Of a stretch of 64,000 nucleotides of DNA, positions 26,962 through 35,398 are shown piece by piece (positions within the stretch are counted from its first letter, which is position 1; each line of letters begins with the position of its first letter). The stretch comes from Leptolyngbya sp. NIES-2104 (GTDB lineage: Bacteria; Cyanobacteriota; Cyanobacteriia; Leptolyngbyales; Leptolyngbyaceae): the NCBI RefSeq assembly GCF_001485215.1, contig NZ_BBWW01000001.1:2356001-2420000 (forward strand), written 5' to 3'. The notes beneath the pieces were generated by a model. The model did not search any database. It saw nothing but the letters and a program-made list of their open reading frames with translations, and had not been told where the DNA came from. Both the position numbers and the translations under genes were made by a program.

Positions 26962-27654
26962 TTACCCCAACCCGATCGGGACATTCCGAAAGACCCGTAC
27001 GTTGGGAATATCGAGGTCAACTCGATCGAGATCGTCAGGAACTCTGACAATCACTGAAGCGTTCACTGTTGCACCCGGTCGCAAACTCGCCATGCTGATC
27101 AATCGATCTTGTGGCGTTTTGGTTTCTACAGCGGTGTATTTCTCATTTGTGCGGCTATTGAGCGCGATCGTATTGGGTAAATCGATTTCGGTGAGTCCTT
27201 GAGCAGGTCGATCGAGCCGACGAATTCGCAGATCAATTTTGGCGAAATTTTGATTTCCCGATCGCTCGACTCGTCTAGCTGAAAGTAATTCGACTTCGCC
27301 CGTTTCATCTTGAGTGGGTTGGCGAAATTGTCCAGGTGTGACTTGTTGAAATCGAGATTGGGCAACCCAGGGTATGCTCGGACGACTTTCAGGTTGATTT
27401 AGAGAGTTCGATTGCGGTGCGGGGGATGCAGGTTCTGCTTGTCGGCGAAGACTGCTTGCTTGAATTGCGGCATAGCAACTAAGGAAAAAGGCGATAATCG
27501 AAAGCAATAATGCTAATCCTGAAGCGATATCCGTGACAGGAGTGCCCGCATTATTTTGAACCACAGGCGGAATCGGGCGGGGGTCCGTCCGACGAACAGA
27601 ATCGATGTCCTGCTCTTGAGCTTTCCGAGGCGGTAAATTACGTTCTTGCACCAT
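26962..27654 (-). CDS. Hypothetical protein with one membrane helix
   Basis: 230 residues from the ATG at 27654 (MVQERNLPPRK), which has GAGAG at a 9-base distance. The open frame runs on to 27825 but that would cross the divergent gene. It has a basic, Pro-rich cytosolic N-terminus, a membrane helix at about 44-64 (SGLALLLSIIAFFLSCYAAI), a Gln/Pro linker, and a beta-rich domain at about 105-230 facing the periplasm or lumen. No family is recognised. Confidence 0.72.
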   Translation of the reverse strand: MVQERNLPPRKAQEQDIDSVRRTDPRPIPPVVQNNAGTPVTDIASGLALLLSIIAFFLSCYAAIQASSLRRQAEPASPAPQSNSLNQPESRPSIPWVAQSRFQQVTPGQFRQPTQDETGEVELLSARRVERSGNQNFAKIDLRIRRLDRPAQGLTEIDLPNTIALNSRTNEKYTAVETKTPQDRLISMASLRPGATVNASVIVRVPDDLDRVDLDIPNVRVFRNVPIGLG

Positions 27655-27769
27655 AATGATCACTCTCGAAAGATTGTGGTTCAATTCTAGTGATGAAAGA
27701 GAAAATCCTGTCCTCTCTAAAGGGGGAATTGTTCTCGATCGAATGGTGCATTGTTTCTGAGAACCCTCC

Positions 27770-29221
27770 ATGACCGCGCTATTTTCCCGCTCTGTTGCAA
27801 GTCTGATTAGTTTTATTTCGCTCACAGTGTTTGCGTCTACTGTTCGTGCAAGTCCTGTCGCGCCTATTTGTCCAAGAGATCTCGCTCCTCAAATTGATGC
27901 GATCGTCAATCGTCCGAATTTTGCTCGATCGCGCTTTGGTGTCATGATCCAAACGTTACGCACCCGCCAAACGCTGTATAGTCGCGATGCTGATCGTTTT
28001 TTCATTCCCGCTTCTAATGTCAAAATCTTGACAACAGTGGCGGCATTACGAAAACTCACTCCTTCGTATCGCATTCGGACTTCGGTATTTGGCACAGAAT
28101 CGCCGAGTGGATGGAGCGTGAGATTAGTCGGACGGGGCGATCCGAGCGTGAGCGATCGACAGTTGAACGATTTAGCTCAACAGTTAAAGAAGCGTGGAAT
28201 TGGGCGCATTTCAAACTTAGTTGTCGAAGATAGTTATTTTGGCAGAACGGTGCTAAATCCAGATTGGGCGATCGGAGATATCTCAGAAATTTACGCGGCT
28301 CCGGTCAATAGTTTGATTTTTAATGAGAACCGTTTAGGATTCAAATTAGTGCCGCAAGGATTAGGGCAACCGCTCAAAGTCGAATGGGACGAGTCGATCG
28401 AAGGCAGTTTTTGGAGAGTTGAAAATCGATCGAACACTGTAGATGCGAAAACCGAAGAATCGATCGAGATTGGACGCGATCTGAGTCAGCCGATTTTGAA
28501 AGTCTCAGGACAGTTACGAATGGGTTCTACGCCTGCTCCTTACGAAGTCGCGGTTCCGAATCCAAATGAACGATTTTTGCGACGATTTGTTCGATCGCTT
28601 AACCAAGCTGGAATTACGATCGTTCGCTCCAGTGTGAGTGATCAGACAACTCGATCGAATGGAATTGAAGTTGCAAGAATCAATTCTCCACCGCTCAGGG
28701 AACTGATAAAACAAGCCAATCAATTCAGCGATAATCTCTATGCGGAAGTCCTTTTAAGAACGCTAGGAACACAGAATTCATCGACTAGTACGGTGTTAGA
28801 AAAAGGAATCGCGTCTTTAATTGCTGAATTAAATCGCCTTGGAATTGATAAAACTGAGGTCGAGTTATCGGACGGTTCAGGTTTATCAAGACAAAACTGG
28901 ACAACACCGATCGCATTAGTAAAAATCCTTTTAGCAATATCACAGCAACCAGAAGCACAATACTTCCGTGATTCTTTATCGATCGCAGGAGTTAGCGGAA
29001 CCTTGCAGGGAAGATTTCAAGATAGTCCAGCCAAAGGAATCACACGAGCGAAAACAGGAACGTTAACGGGTGCGACAGCGCTTTCAGGATATATTGATCC
29101 ACCAAATTACGAATCGATCGCATTTAGCATCATTATCAATCAGGCTTCAGATGTCGCACCTGTACAGAGAAGTGCGATCGATGAAATTGTCGGACTTTTG
29201 GCAAGACTACGATCGTGCTAA
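27770..29221 (+). CDS. dacB: D-alanyl-D-alanine carboxypeptidase/endopeptidase (PBP4 type)
   Basis: 483 residues with a signal peptide (SLISFISLTVFASTVRA) and the class C penicillin-binding motifs: SxxK in FIPASNVKILTTV (about residue 82), SxN in QFSDNLYAEV (about 318) and KTG in RAKTGTLTGA (about 428). It trims or cuts peptide cross-links of peptidoglycan in the periplasm. The long insert between SxxK and SxN is normal for the PBP4 group. Its last 4 bases overlap the end of the convergent ABC ATPase gene. Confidence 0.93.
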   Translation: MTALFSRSVASLISFISLTVFASTVRASPVAPICPRDLAPQIDAIVNRPNFARSRFGVMIQTLRTRQTLYSRDADRFFIPASNVKILTTVAALRKLTPSYRIRTSVFGTESPSGWSVRLVGRGDPSVSDRQLNDLAQQLKKRGIGRISNLVVEDSYFGRTVLNPDWAIGDISEIYAAPVNSLIFNENRLGFKLVPQGLGQPLKVEWDESIEGSFWRVENRSNTVDAKTEESIEIGRDLSQPILKVSGQLRMGSTPAPYEVAVPNPNERFLRRFVRSLNQAGITIVRSSVSDQTTRSNGIEVARINSPPLRELIKQANQFSDNLYAEVLLRTLGTQNSSTSTVLEKGIASLIAELNRLGIDKTEVELSDGSGLSRQNWTTPIALVKILLAISQQPEAQYFRDSLSIAGVSGTLQGRFQDSPAKGITRAKTGTLTGATALSGYIDPPNYESIAFSIIINQASDVAPVQRSAIDEIVGLLARLRSC

Positions 29222-30069
29222 TCCAAATTCCGCCCAGTTAATTCGACAAAAATATCTTCCAGATTTGAAGGGCGAGTCATTGTCCCAGTCTTATCTGGAA
29301 GCTCTTCTAGATAATGATTTGCATCTTCAACTGTTGGGAAGAATTTATAATCCCAATGTTCGCCCGACTGTTTCATCAGAATTCCCTTACCGTATTGCTG
29401 GCGTAGTTCTTCTAATGTGCCAAGCGAAATCAATTTACCTGCATCCATAATGCCAATTCGATCGCACAAGTATTCCACTTCATCCATATAGTGCGTTGTC
29501 AATAGCATCGTCATGCCTCGCTGATTCAATTCGCGGATGATCTCCCACAAGCGGCGGCGAGTTTGCGGATCGAGTCCGACGGTCGGTTCATCAAGGAAAA
29601 GAATCTCAGGTTTATGCAGCAAAGCGCGAGCGATTTGGAGTCGTCGCTTCATCCCACCAGACAGCGTTTTGGCGGGATCATTTCGTCGATCGCTTAATTC
29701 CACATAGTCCAGCGCTTCATCAATGTCCTTTTGTCGCTGTGGATTGGGAATGTGATGTAATCGTCCGTGATATTCCATGTTCTCCCAAACGGTTAGATCG
29801 CTATCGATACTGATTTGCTGGAGAACTACGCCAATATGAGATTTCACCAGCGATCGCTGATTCACCACGTCAAATCCTGCGACTTGAATCCGCCCATCAG
29901 TGGGCTTTGTCAGCGTCGTTAACATCCGAATCGTGGTCGATTTGCCTGCCCCATTCGGACCCAACAGCCCAAACATTTCGCCCGCTTGAATTTCAAACGA
30001 TAGCCCATCCACTACTGGGATTTTGTTGTAAACCTTGTAAACGTTTTGAAGAGAAACCGCAGCAATCAT
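29218..30069 (-). CDS. ABC transporter ATP-binding protein (DrrA type)
   Basis: 283 residues: Walker A GPNGAGKSTT, signature LSGGMKRRLQIARAL, Walker B ILFLDEPTVGLDP and the H loop TTHYMDEVEYL. The C-terminal region (about 220-283) matches DrrA-like subunits of ABC-2 exporters. The matching ABC-2 permease is not adjacent. The protein would work at the inner face of the plasma membrane; its substrate is unknown. Confidence 0.88.
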   Translation of the reverse strand: MIAAVSLQNVYKVYNKIPVVDGLSFEIQAGEMFGLLGPNGAGKSTTIRMLTTLTKPTDGRIQVAGFDVVNQRSLVKSHIGVVLQQISIDSDLTVWENMEYHGRLHHIPNPQRQKDIDEALDYVELSDRRNDPAKTLSGGMKRRLQIARALLHKPEILFLDEPTVGLDPQTRRRLWEIIRELNQRGMTMLLTTHYMDEVEYLCDRIGIMDAGKLISLGTLEELRQQYGKGILMKQSGEHWDYKFFPTVEDANHYLEELPDKTGTMTRPSNLEDIFVELTGRNLD

Positions 30070-30234
30070 TCACTTTCATCTCAGCGCAATCTTTGTTAAC
30101 ACTATCGCAAGATTGCACCGAATCCATCTATCGCAGCGATTATGATGAGATTTATGCGATCGTGGGAAAATACATAGCAGCTTACTGACCAAGATGAAAG
30201 TAGAGTACAAAGAAGAGGCGCAATAATCATCATT

Positions 30235-30453
30235 ATGCTAAGTTCTCAACGTACGGAATTGCTTAAACTGAGTCCTTCTGAACGGCTTCTGCTCGTGCAA
30301 GACTTGTGGGATAGTTTAGATACTGAAGATATTCCAATCACACAGGAGCAGAAAGACGAACTCGATCGTCGAAAAACGGCGTATCAAGCTAATCCTGCTT
30401 CTGGTCGCTCCTGGGAAGACGTGAAGCGTCGGATCATTGAGAAGCATGGCTAA
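30235..30453 (+). CDS. Antitoxin, addiction-module family (TIGR02574-like)
   Basis: 72 residues. LKLSPSERLLLVQDLWDSL is the hallmark of this small cyanobacterial antitoxin family, followed by a flexible C-terminus (SGRSWEDVKRRI) that should wrap around the toxin. It overlaps the toxin gene start by 8 bp (the toxin ATG lies inside its last codons), so the two are translated together. It probably represses its own promoter with the toxin. Confidence 0.87.
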   Translation: MLSSQRTELLKLSPSERLLLVQDLWDSLDTEDIPITQEQKDELDRRKTAYQANPASGRSWEDVKRRIIEKHG

Positions 30454-30745
30454 AAGCATTACGCTTACTCCTGAAGCCGAAAACGATGCTGATCAAGGAT
30501 ACTTTTGGTATGAGAGTAAGCGAATTGGTTTAGGTCGAGAATTTCTCACAGTCGTCGATGCCTGTCTGCAATCTATCAGCCGCAATCCAAAACAGTATCA
30601 GATTGTCTACAAGGAATATCGCAGAGCTGTTGTTCGACGCTTTCCCTATTCCATTTTTTACGAAGAAACAAGCACAGAGATTATCGTATATGCCATCTTT
30701 AACAGCAGACAAGATCCTGAGAAATGGCAGGAAAGATTGCAATAA
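30446..30745 (+). CDS. ParE/RelE-superfamily toxin
   Basis: 99 residues from the ATG at 30446, just inside the antitoxin gene; an in-frame start three codons earlier is less likely. The ParE/RelE fold is supported by TPEAENDADQGYFWYESKRI, the central FLTVVDACLQSISRNPKQY and the terminal strands RRAVVRRFPYSIFYE and VYAIFNSRQDPEKW. Family members cleave mRNA on ribosomes or poison gyrase; the sequence does not decide which. Confidence 0.87.
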   Translation: MAKSITLTPEAENDADQGYFWYESKRIGLGREFLTVVDACLQSISRNPKQYQIVYKEYRRAVVRRFPYSIFYEETSTEIIVYAIFNSRQDPEKWQERLQ

Positions 30746-30776
30746 AGCGATCGCCCAAACCGACGATCGCTAATCT

Positions 30777-33011
30777 CTACGGAACCGCGATCGCAATAAT
30801 CCCATTCTCCGGCAAATACTCCCGATACCGTCCCCCATCTGAGAACACTACAATCAATTGCAGTAAGTAATCAGGTTCTACTTTCAAATCCGCCCAAGGG
30901 ATAGCAATCTCTACACACTGATCCACTCCGATCTGAGCGCGGCTTGCTCTCGATTGCCAGCGGAAATATTCTCCAGCTTCCTGAAACCAAATCGTCTGAG
31001 TGAGCAAGTTCACACCTAAATGATGATGGTAGTGATAGTTCAGCGGTGCTTGCTCCGGAACATCAACTAATGGAATTGGACTATTGTTCATCGGTTGATT
31101 TGCATAGTACCAAAACAAGTTTAGCTCTGGTGGAATTTCCGTTCCAAGTTGCACTCCGGTTTTTAAGTCCAAGCGCAGATAGAAATTGATGTGATCCACA
31201 CCATACCAAAGCCGCTGAATCGGACTACTTTGGTGCATGGTTCCACGAGCGCCACCGACCTCGATCCGTCCCGCTTTGTCCCAATCTTGCTCATTGCCTC
31301 GACCGTCGATCGCGGGATGAATAAATCCTTGAGGTGCATGATCGCCTTGTGCTTCGTGCACTTCAACAGGTTGGCGCACATTTTCAGGAACAGGTTCGTT
31401 TAGCGATCGATACAACGCTGCTAAATGCTCCCGAAACAGTTGATCAAACATCGCATCCTGATTCGAGGAATGTCCCTCGCCAAACCACCAGAACCAATCT
31501 GATCCTTCTGCTGCATACAATGCTTCCCAAGCTTCCGGATTGTTCTCTTCAGTAGCTTCTGGATGATTCGCTAAAGTTTGTCTTGCTGCGGTAAGCAAAT
31601 CCCAAGCGCGATTCTTTGCTGGATCACCGATCCAAGTCGTAAAACTACCATCGACCCAAGAGCCACTATGCAACTGATTCGCAGGAATGGTCTCAGTCGG
31701 CGGATGTTGTTCAATGAACTCTGAAACCGTGACTAACCGAATGTCAGAATGATCGCTCAACGTTTGATAGAGCATTTCTAAGAATGGCTTCCCGTCTTGT
31801 GGGTAGAACTCCCAGCAATTTTCGCCATCTAATGCGATCGTGACGAGCCACGGCTGATCATTCTTCGGTTTTAGCGATCGAGCAATTGCCTCTAAATGCC
31901 CCACTAAATCTCTGACCGCTTTCTTCGGCTCCATTGCACTGTAAGTAAAGCCGATCAAATCCGATAAGCGATGATCCCGAAACACGATCGCTAAATCTCC
32001 CGCTGGTGTTTCCAATCGATACGGGCGATAGAGCTTCTCAGGATCATAGACATTCCCCGTTTCATCGCGATGGAAAAAGTACTTCAGCGACCAGCCTAAA
32101 ACCGCTTCATCCGAACACAGCCAACTGAATCCCTGTTTCGCCACATACGGCAGAATTTCAGGACTGACCGACTGTTCCGAGGGCCACAATCCACGCGGCG
32201 ATCGACCAAATCGCTCTTCGTACATCTGCCAAGCTTTATTCAAATGCCGAGGAATATCTTCAGCGAACTGAAATCGTGATTCGGGCAAGGTCATATTTGG
32301 AACCGCGACCCGTCCCGCATTCGTATCGGCTAACAAGGGCAAAATCGGATGAGTGTAAGGTGTCGTTGTCACCTCAAGCTGTCCAGTCTCCTGCATTTTG
32401 CGGTGCTGCGGAATGATGCGGCTGAGAATTTCTCGGTGTTTGGCGATGATGCGTTGTCGATCGCTTAACGTAAATCCTTTCCCGCGTTCCAACCAAGCCG
32501 CAATCTCTGGATCATCCCAAAACAGCGGATCAATCCACGCCAAATTGTGCCAAGCCAGCAAATCACTAAAATCTTGAGCATTCCAATTTTCCAAACACCA
32601 ACCGCGTCCCCGATCTTGCCGCTGTCCGTAGAGTTCTGAATAGCGCGGATGTGGTTCGATCAAAGTACGAGCATTGGCATCAAAAAAATGTTCGATGATG
32701 AATTCTTTTAAAGGTCGATCGATGTTTTCATCCGGTGTTACGGTCGCCGTCAAATAGGGATCTAGTGCCGTTCCCGCTACATAGTCCTCAATCTGCATGA
32801 TCAGCGACGGAACTAAATTCACCGTCTGATGCAGTTTTGGATAGCGTTCTAACAGCAACACCAAATCGAGATAATCCTTCGTTCCGTGAAGCCGCACCCA
32901 CGGTAAGCGATATTGCCCTTCAGACGGCGAATAATAGTTCGCATCACCCCGACTTTTATAAAGCGGTTGATGCTGATGCCAGATAAATGCAACATGGAGC
33001 GGATACGGCAT
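30777..33011 (-). CDS. Glycoside hydrolase family 57 protein
   Basis: 744 residues. The GH57 motifs are visible: AFIWHQHQPLYK (HQP, region 1), the WNAQDFSDLLAWHNLAW block, GLWPSEQSV (region 3, probable nucleophile Glu), ALDGENCWEFY (region 4, probable acid/base Asp) and a helical domain. The C-terminal part (about 555-744) is beta-rich and typical of the long cyanobacterial form. GH57 enzymes act on alpha-1,4 glucans as amylase, 4-alpha-glucanotransferase or branching enzyme, so a role in glycogen metabolism is likely but the exact activity is open. Confidence 0.9.
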   Translation of the reverse strand: MPYPLHVAFIWHQHQPLYKSRGDANYYSPSEGQYRLPWVRLHGTKDYLDLVLLLERYPKLHQTVNLVPSLIMQIEDYVAGTALDPYLTATVTPDENIDRPLKEFIIEHFFDANARTLIEPHPRYSELYGQRQDRGRGWCLENWNAQDFSDLLAWHNLAWIDPLFWDDPEIAAWLERGKGFTLSDRQRIIAKHREILSRIIPQHRKMQETGQLEVTTTPYTHPILPLLADTNAGRVAVPNMTLPESRFQFAEDIPRHLNKAWQMYEERFGRSPRGLWPSEQSVSPEILPYVAKQGFSWLCSDEAVLGWSLKYFFHRDETGNVYDPEKLYRPYRLETPAGDLAIVFRDHRLSDLIGFTYSAMEPKKAVRDLVGHLEAIARSLKPKNDQPWLVTIALDGENCWEFYPQDGKPFLEMLYQTLSDHSDIRLVTVSEFIEQHPPTETIPANQLHSGSWVDGSFTTWIGDPAKNRAWDLLTAARQTLANHPEATEENNPEAWEALYAAEGSDWFWWFGEGHSSNQDAMFDQLFREHLAALYRSLNEPVPENVRQPVEVHEAQGDHAPQGFIHPAIDGRGNEQDWDKAGRIEVGGARGTMHQSSPIQRLWYGVDHINFYLRLDLKTGVQLGTEIPPELNLFWYYANQPMNNSPIPLVDVPEQAPLNYHYHHHLGVNLLTQTIWFQEAGEYFRWQSRASRAQIGVDQCVEIAIPWADLKVEPDYLLQLIVVFSDGGRYREYLPENGIIAIAVP

Positions 33012-33078
33012 AAAAATGGGAGGTGAGGAGACTTTAAATAGTCTAGACCCTCACCTCCCCTTCAAATTGAGGAATTTC

Positions 33079-33315
33079 TTACAGAACTTGTTCGACTTCT
33101 GCGATTTCTGGAATCATTTCGCGCAAACGGCGTTCAATTCCCATTCTCAGGGTCATGGTCGAACTCGGACAGCTTCCACAAGCCCCTTGAAGGCGCAGTT
33201 TCACGATCGGTCCATCCAATTCCACCAATTCCACATTTCCACCATCCGAAATCAGGTACGGACGCAGTTCATCGAGAACGGTTTCCACATTTTCGGGTGT
33301 GAGTGTCAGAGACAT
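33079..33315 (-). CDS. NifU-like iron-sulfur scaffold (Nfu domain)
   Basis: 78 residues, a stand-alone NifU C-terminal domain. The CxxC motif in [15 protein letters not shown] (about residues 49-52) binds a bridging Fe-S cluster between two subunits. This small Nfu protein is the essential cluster-transfer scaffold for photosystem I in cyanobacteria. It ends 67 bp from the GH57 gene start on the same strand. Confidence 0.93.
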   Translation of the reverse strand: MSLTLTPENVETVLDELRPYLISDGGNVELVELDGPIVKLRLQGACGSCPSSTMTLRMGIERRLREMIPEIAEVEQVL

Positions 33316-33402
33316 AATTCACCTTCTAACAGCTTGATATTGATATCCTAACGCTGAACGATCGACAATTTCAGTGCGGGAGTTGGCACTTGATTTATCG
33401 GA

Positions 33403-34044
33403 TTACACGTTTTCGAGCAATTGAACGTTTGAGAACAAAAATTCGCTCTTGTGTTCTTCGGTCGTAATCGTCCGGCTGGTCAAAATATAATAGCCGCCAA
33501 TTTCTTCGTACAGGTCTTCAAATTCGCTTCTCGCGCCCTTCACGGCTCCGGTTTTCGGATCGCTGTAGAGCGAATCATACCGATGCGACAGATAGCCATT
33601 TCCGGTGTCGTGACTGCTGAAAGTATTAATTGTCACAACCACGCCATGAATATGACGGTGAACGAGACTAACTTCATTATTGCGAACTTTATAGCGATCG
33701 CCTTCCGACTTGCCGCCGACTAAAATTTCGACTCCACCATCGGGATCAGTCGTGCCAAGCGTAAAAATATTTTCGCCGTGGGTTGCTTCAAATGCCCGAC
33801 GCACCCGGTGAACGGCAATTTCCCAAACTTGACCCTGAATTGCCTTTTTGCCTTCTCCGTCTTCGATATCGGTCACATCAAACGTAAAGTCAGCATTGAT
33901 GCGGCATTTGGCTTGATAGGTCTTACCGTCTTCGCGATAAGTCACGTCTGCGGTGTAGCCCGGAAATTTCTCATCCCAGGTGTACCGATTTTCGTAAGCA
34001 GCCCGAAACAAGGCACGCGCATCAGTCTGTACTGTTGTGGTCAT
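33403..34044 (-). CDS. DUF3386 family protein
   Basis: 213 residues with a DUF3386 pattern: ARALFRAAYENRYTWD at the N-terminus, GYTADVTYREDGKTYQAK, HRHIHGVVVTINTFSSHDTG, and an acidic EFEDLYEEIGGYYILTSR near the end. The family is found mainly in cyanobacteria and plants and has no known activity. No signal peptide is present. Confidence 0.82.
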   Translation of the reverse strand: MTTTVQTDARALFRAAYENRYTWDEKFPGYTADVTYREDGKTYQAKCRINADFTFDVTDIEDGEGKKAIQGQVWEIAVHRVRRAFEATHGENIFTLGTTDPDGGVEILVGGKSEGDRYKVRNNEVSLVHRHIHGVVVTINTFSSHDTGNGYLSHRYDSLYSDPKTGAVKGARSEFEDLYEEIGGYYILTSRTITTEEHKSEFLFSNVQLLENV

Positions 34045-34098
34045 AGCATCTCCAACAATGTCGCTTTCCCTAGTTTAAAGAATTTATCGAGAAGTCGC

Positions 34099-34743
34099 TT
34101 AACGAAGCTGCTCAACAAATTTCTGATAAAACGGCTCATGCGATCCAGAGAAATTCTCCATGTCTTTTTTTGTCAAGCATCCACGCTTACCTGTATACGG
34201 ATTTTCTACCCAACCAGAAATCTTTTTCGGATACTCTAGATTTTCACTCCAGGTAATGTTAAATGCAGCATATTTGGAAAAGAATTCCATCTCTGCATAC
34301 GCATCGATACAATCGTGAATCCACCAAGCTAAAGCCGTCCAATCTCCTGTTTGCTCATAGTAAGGAATGAAAGAAGTTACAACAATGCAAGCTGTCGCAC
34401 CCATAAAACCCTTTTCATCTTTAACATCCCAAATGTGACGAGCGTAGTTTGAAGAATTTTCAGCACAGTTGTAACCTTTCTTTTCTGAACCAATCTGATT
34501 GACTTTGCACGATCGATAAGCCGATCGAATACTAACCCGTCCCAGTCCCTCTTGAATCGGTTCGAGCACGTTTTCACACAATTGTTTTCCGGCAGCGATC
34601 GCTAATTCTGGATCATCTGGAATATTCGGAATCCCTTCAATCTGCGAAATCTCAGAGTAAAGAAACTCCCGCATAAAAAAGCTTTTCGACAATTGCACCC
34701 GCCCCAATTCTTCCAACGTCTTTACGGATTGCGGTGTTCTCAT
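34099..34743 (-). CDS. Possible peptidase M15-type protein
   Basis: 214 residues. VSIRSAYRSCKVNQIGSEKK and NYARHIWDVKDEKGFMGATA recall the peptidase M15 group (Arg/Tyr/Arg block, then His and Asp zinc ligands). A late FNITWSEN may hold the position of the third ligand region, but the usual C-terminal HxxGxA pattern and H-x-H are not clean. It may therefore be a degenerate or phage-related variant. It has no signal peptide. The flanks are DUF3386 and Uma2 genes. Confidence 0.55.
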   Translation of the reverse strand: MRTPQSVKTLEELGRVQLSKSFFMREFLYSEISQIEGIPNIPDDPELAIAAGKQLCENVLEPIQEGLGRVSIRSAYRSCKVNQIGSEKKGYNCAENSSNYARHIWDVKDEKGFMGATACIVVTSFIPYYEQTGDWTALAWWIHDCIDAYAEMEFFSKYAAFNITWSENLEYPKKISGWVENPYTGKRGCLTKKDMENFSGSHEPFYQKFVEQLR

Positions 34744-34804
34744 TTTGACCTCGCTTGGAAAAACACTGCATTCTAAACGTTAGATAGAAATGCGATCGTA
34801 GTTT

Positions 34805-35395
34805 TTACAATCCCTGCTGAAAGACCCGAATCGCCTCTCCTGTATCTGTCTCAGCCATCAAAATACAGCGCTTAAGGAAATCAATATCAAGTTCTTCTAA
34901 CCCTGGTAACTCACTTCGATCAATTCGCTCGTAGCCATCATTCCGAAGATGATTCAGTCGAAGCGTTCCATCTTCCCAAAACCAGACTTCAGGAACGCCT
35001 AACGCCTGATATCGAGGCAATTTCTCAAGTCCACCGCTCGTGAAAACAACCTCGATCGATAAATCCGCGATCGGCTTCACTTTCCCAATGCAGTAAGATT
35101 CATCGGCTTGAACCGAAGCGACTCCTTCTTTTTCCTGCGTCATCGATCGCGTGGGCACAAACGCGACTCCTCGATGTGCCAGATAAATCATCAACAAGCA
35201 TCCGATAATACTGGCAAACGTTTCATGAGGTTGTCCGGGCATGAGAATTTCGATCGTTTCTGCGTAGAAAGAGAGCCGAACTCCAGGCGAGTTTTCAAAC
35301 CCTTCCTGAATCAGCTTAAACTGTCGCCAAGTCCGTCCATGATGAACAATGCGCTGATCTTGAGTAAGCGGCTCTTTCACTGAAGCTTGAATCAT
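34805..35395 (-). CDS. Uma2 family (DUF820) putative endonuclease
   Basis: 196 residues. The core motifs are ADESYCIGKVKPIADLSIEV, LPRYQALGVPEVWFWEDG and the N-terminal GRTWRQFKLIQEGFE. It is the short form without the coiled-coil tail seen in the copy at 22323. The ATG is 4 bases after the stop of the histidine kinase gene, so the two are likely co-transcribed, which is an unusual pairing. Confidence 0.82.
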   Translation of the reverse strand: MIQASVKEPLTQDQRIVHHGRTWRQFKLIQEGFENSPGVRLSFYAETIEILMPGQPHETFASIIGCLLMIYLAHRGVAFVPTRSMTQEKEGVASVQADESYCIGKVKPIADLSIEVVFTSGGLEKLPRYQALGVPEVWFWEDGTLRLNHLRNDGYERIDRSELPGLEELDIDFLKRCILMAETDTGEAIRVFQQGL

Positions 35396-35398
35396 GGC

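Noticed and set aside
29070-29450. A 126-codon plus-strand ORF over the dacB/ABC ATPase junction.
   Set aside because: Overlaps two well-supported genes and lacks a ribosome site.
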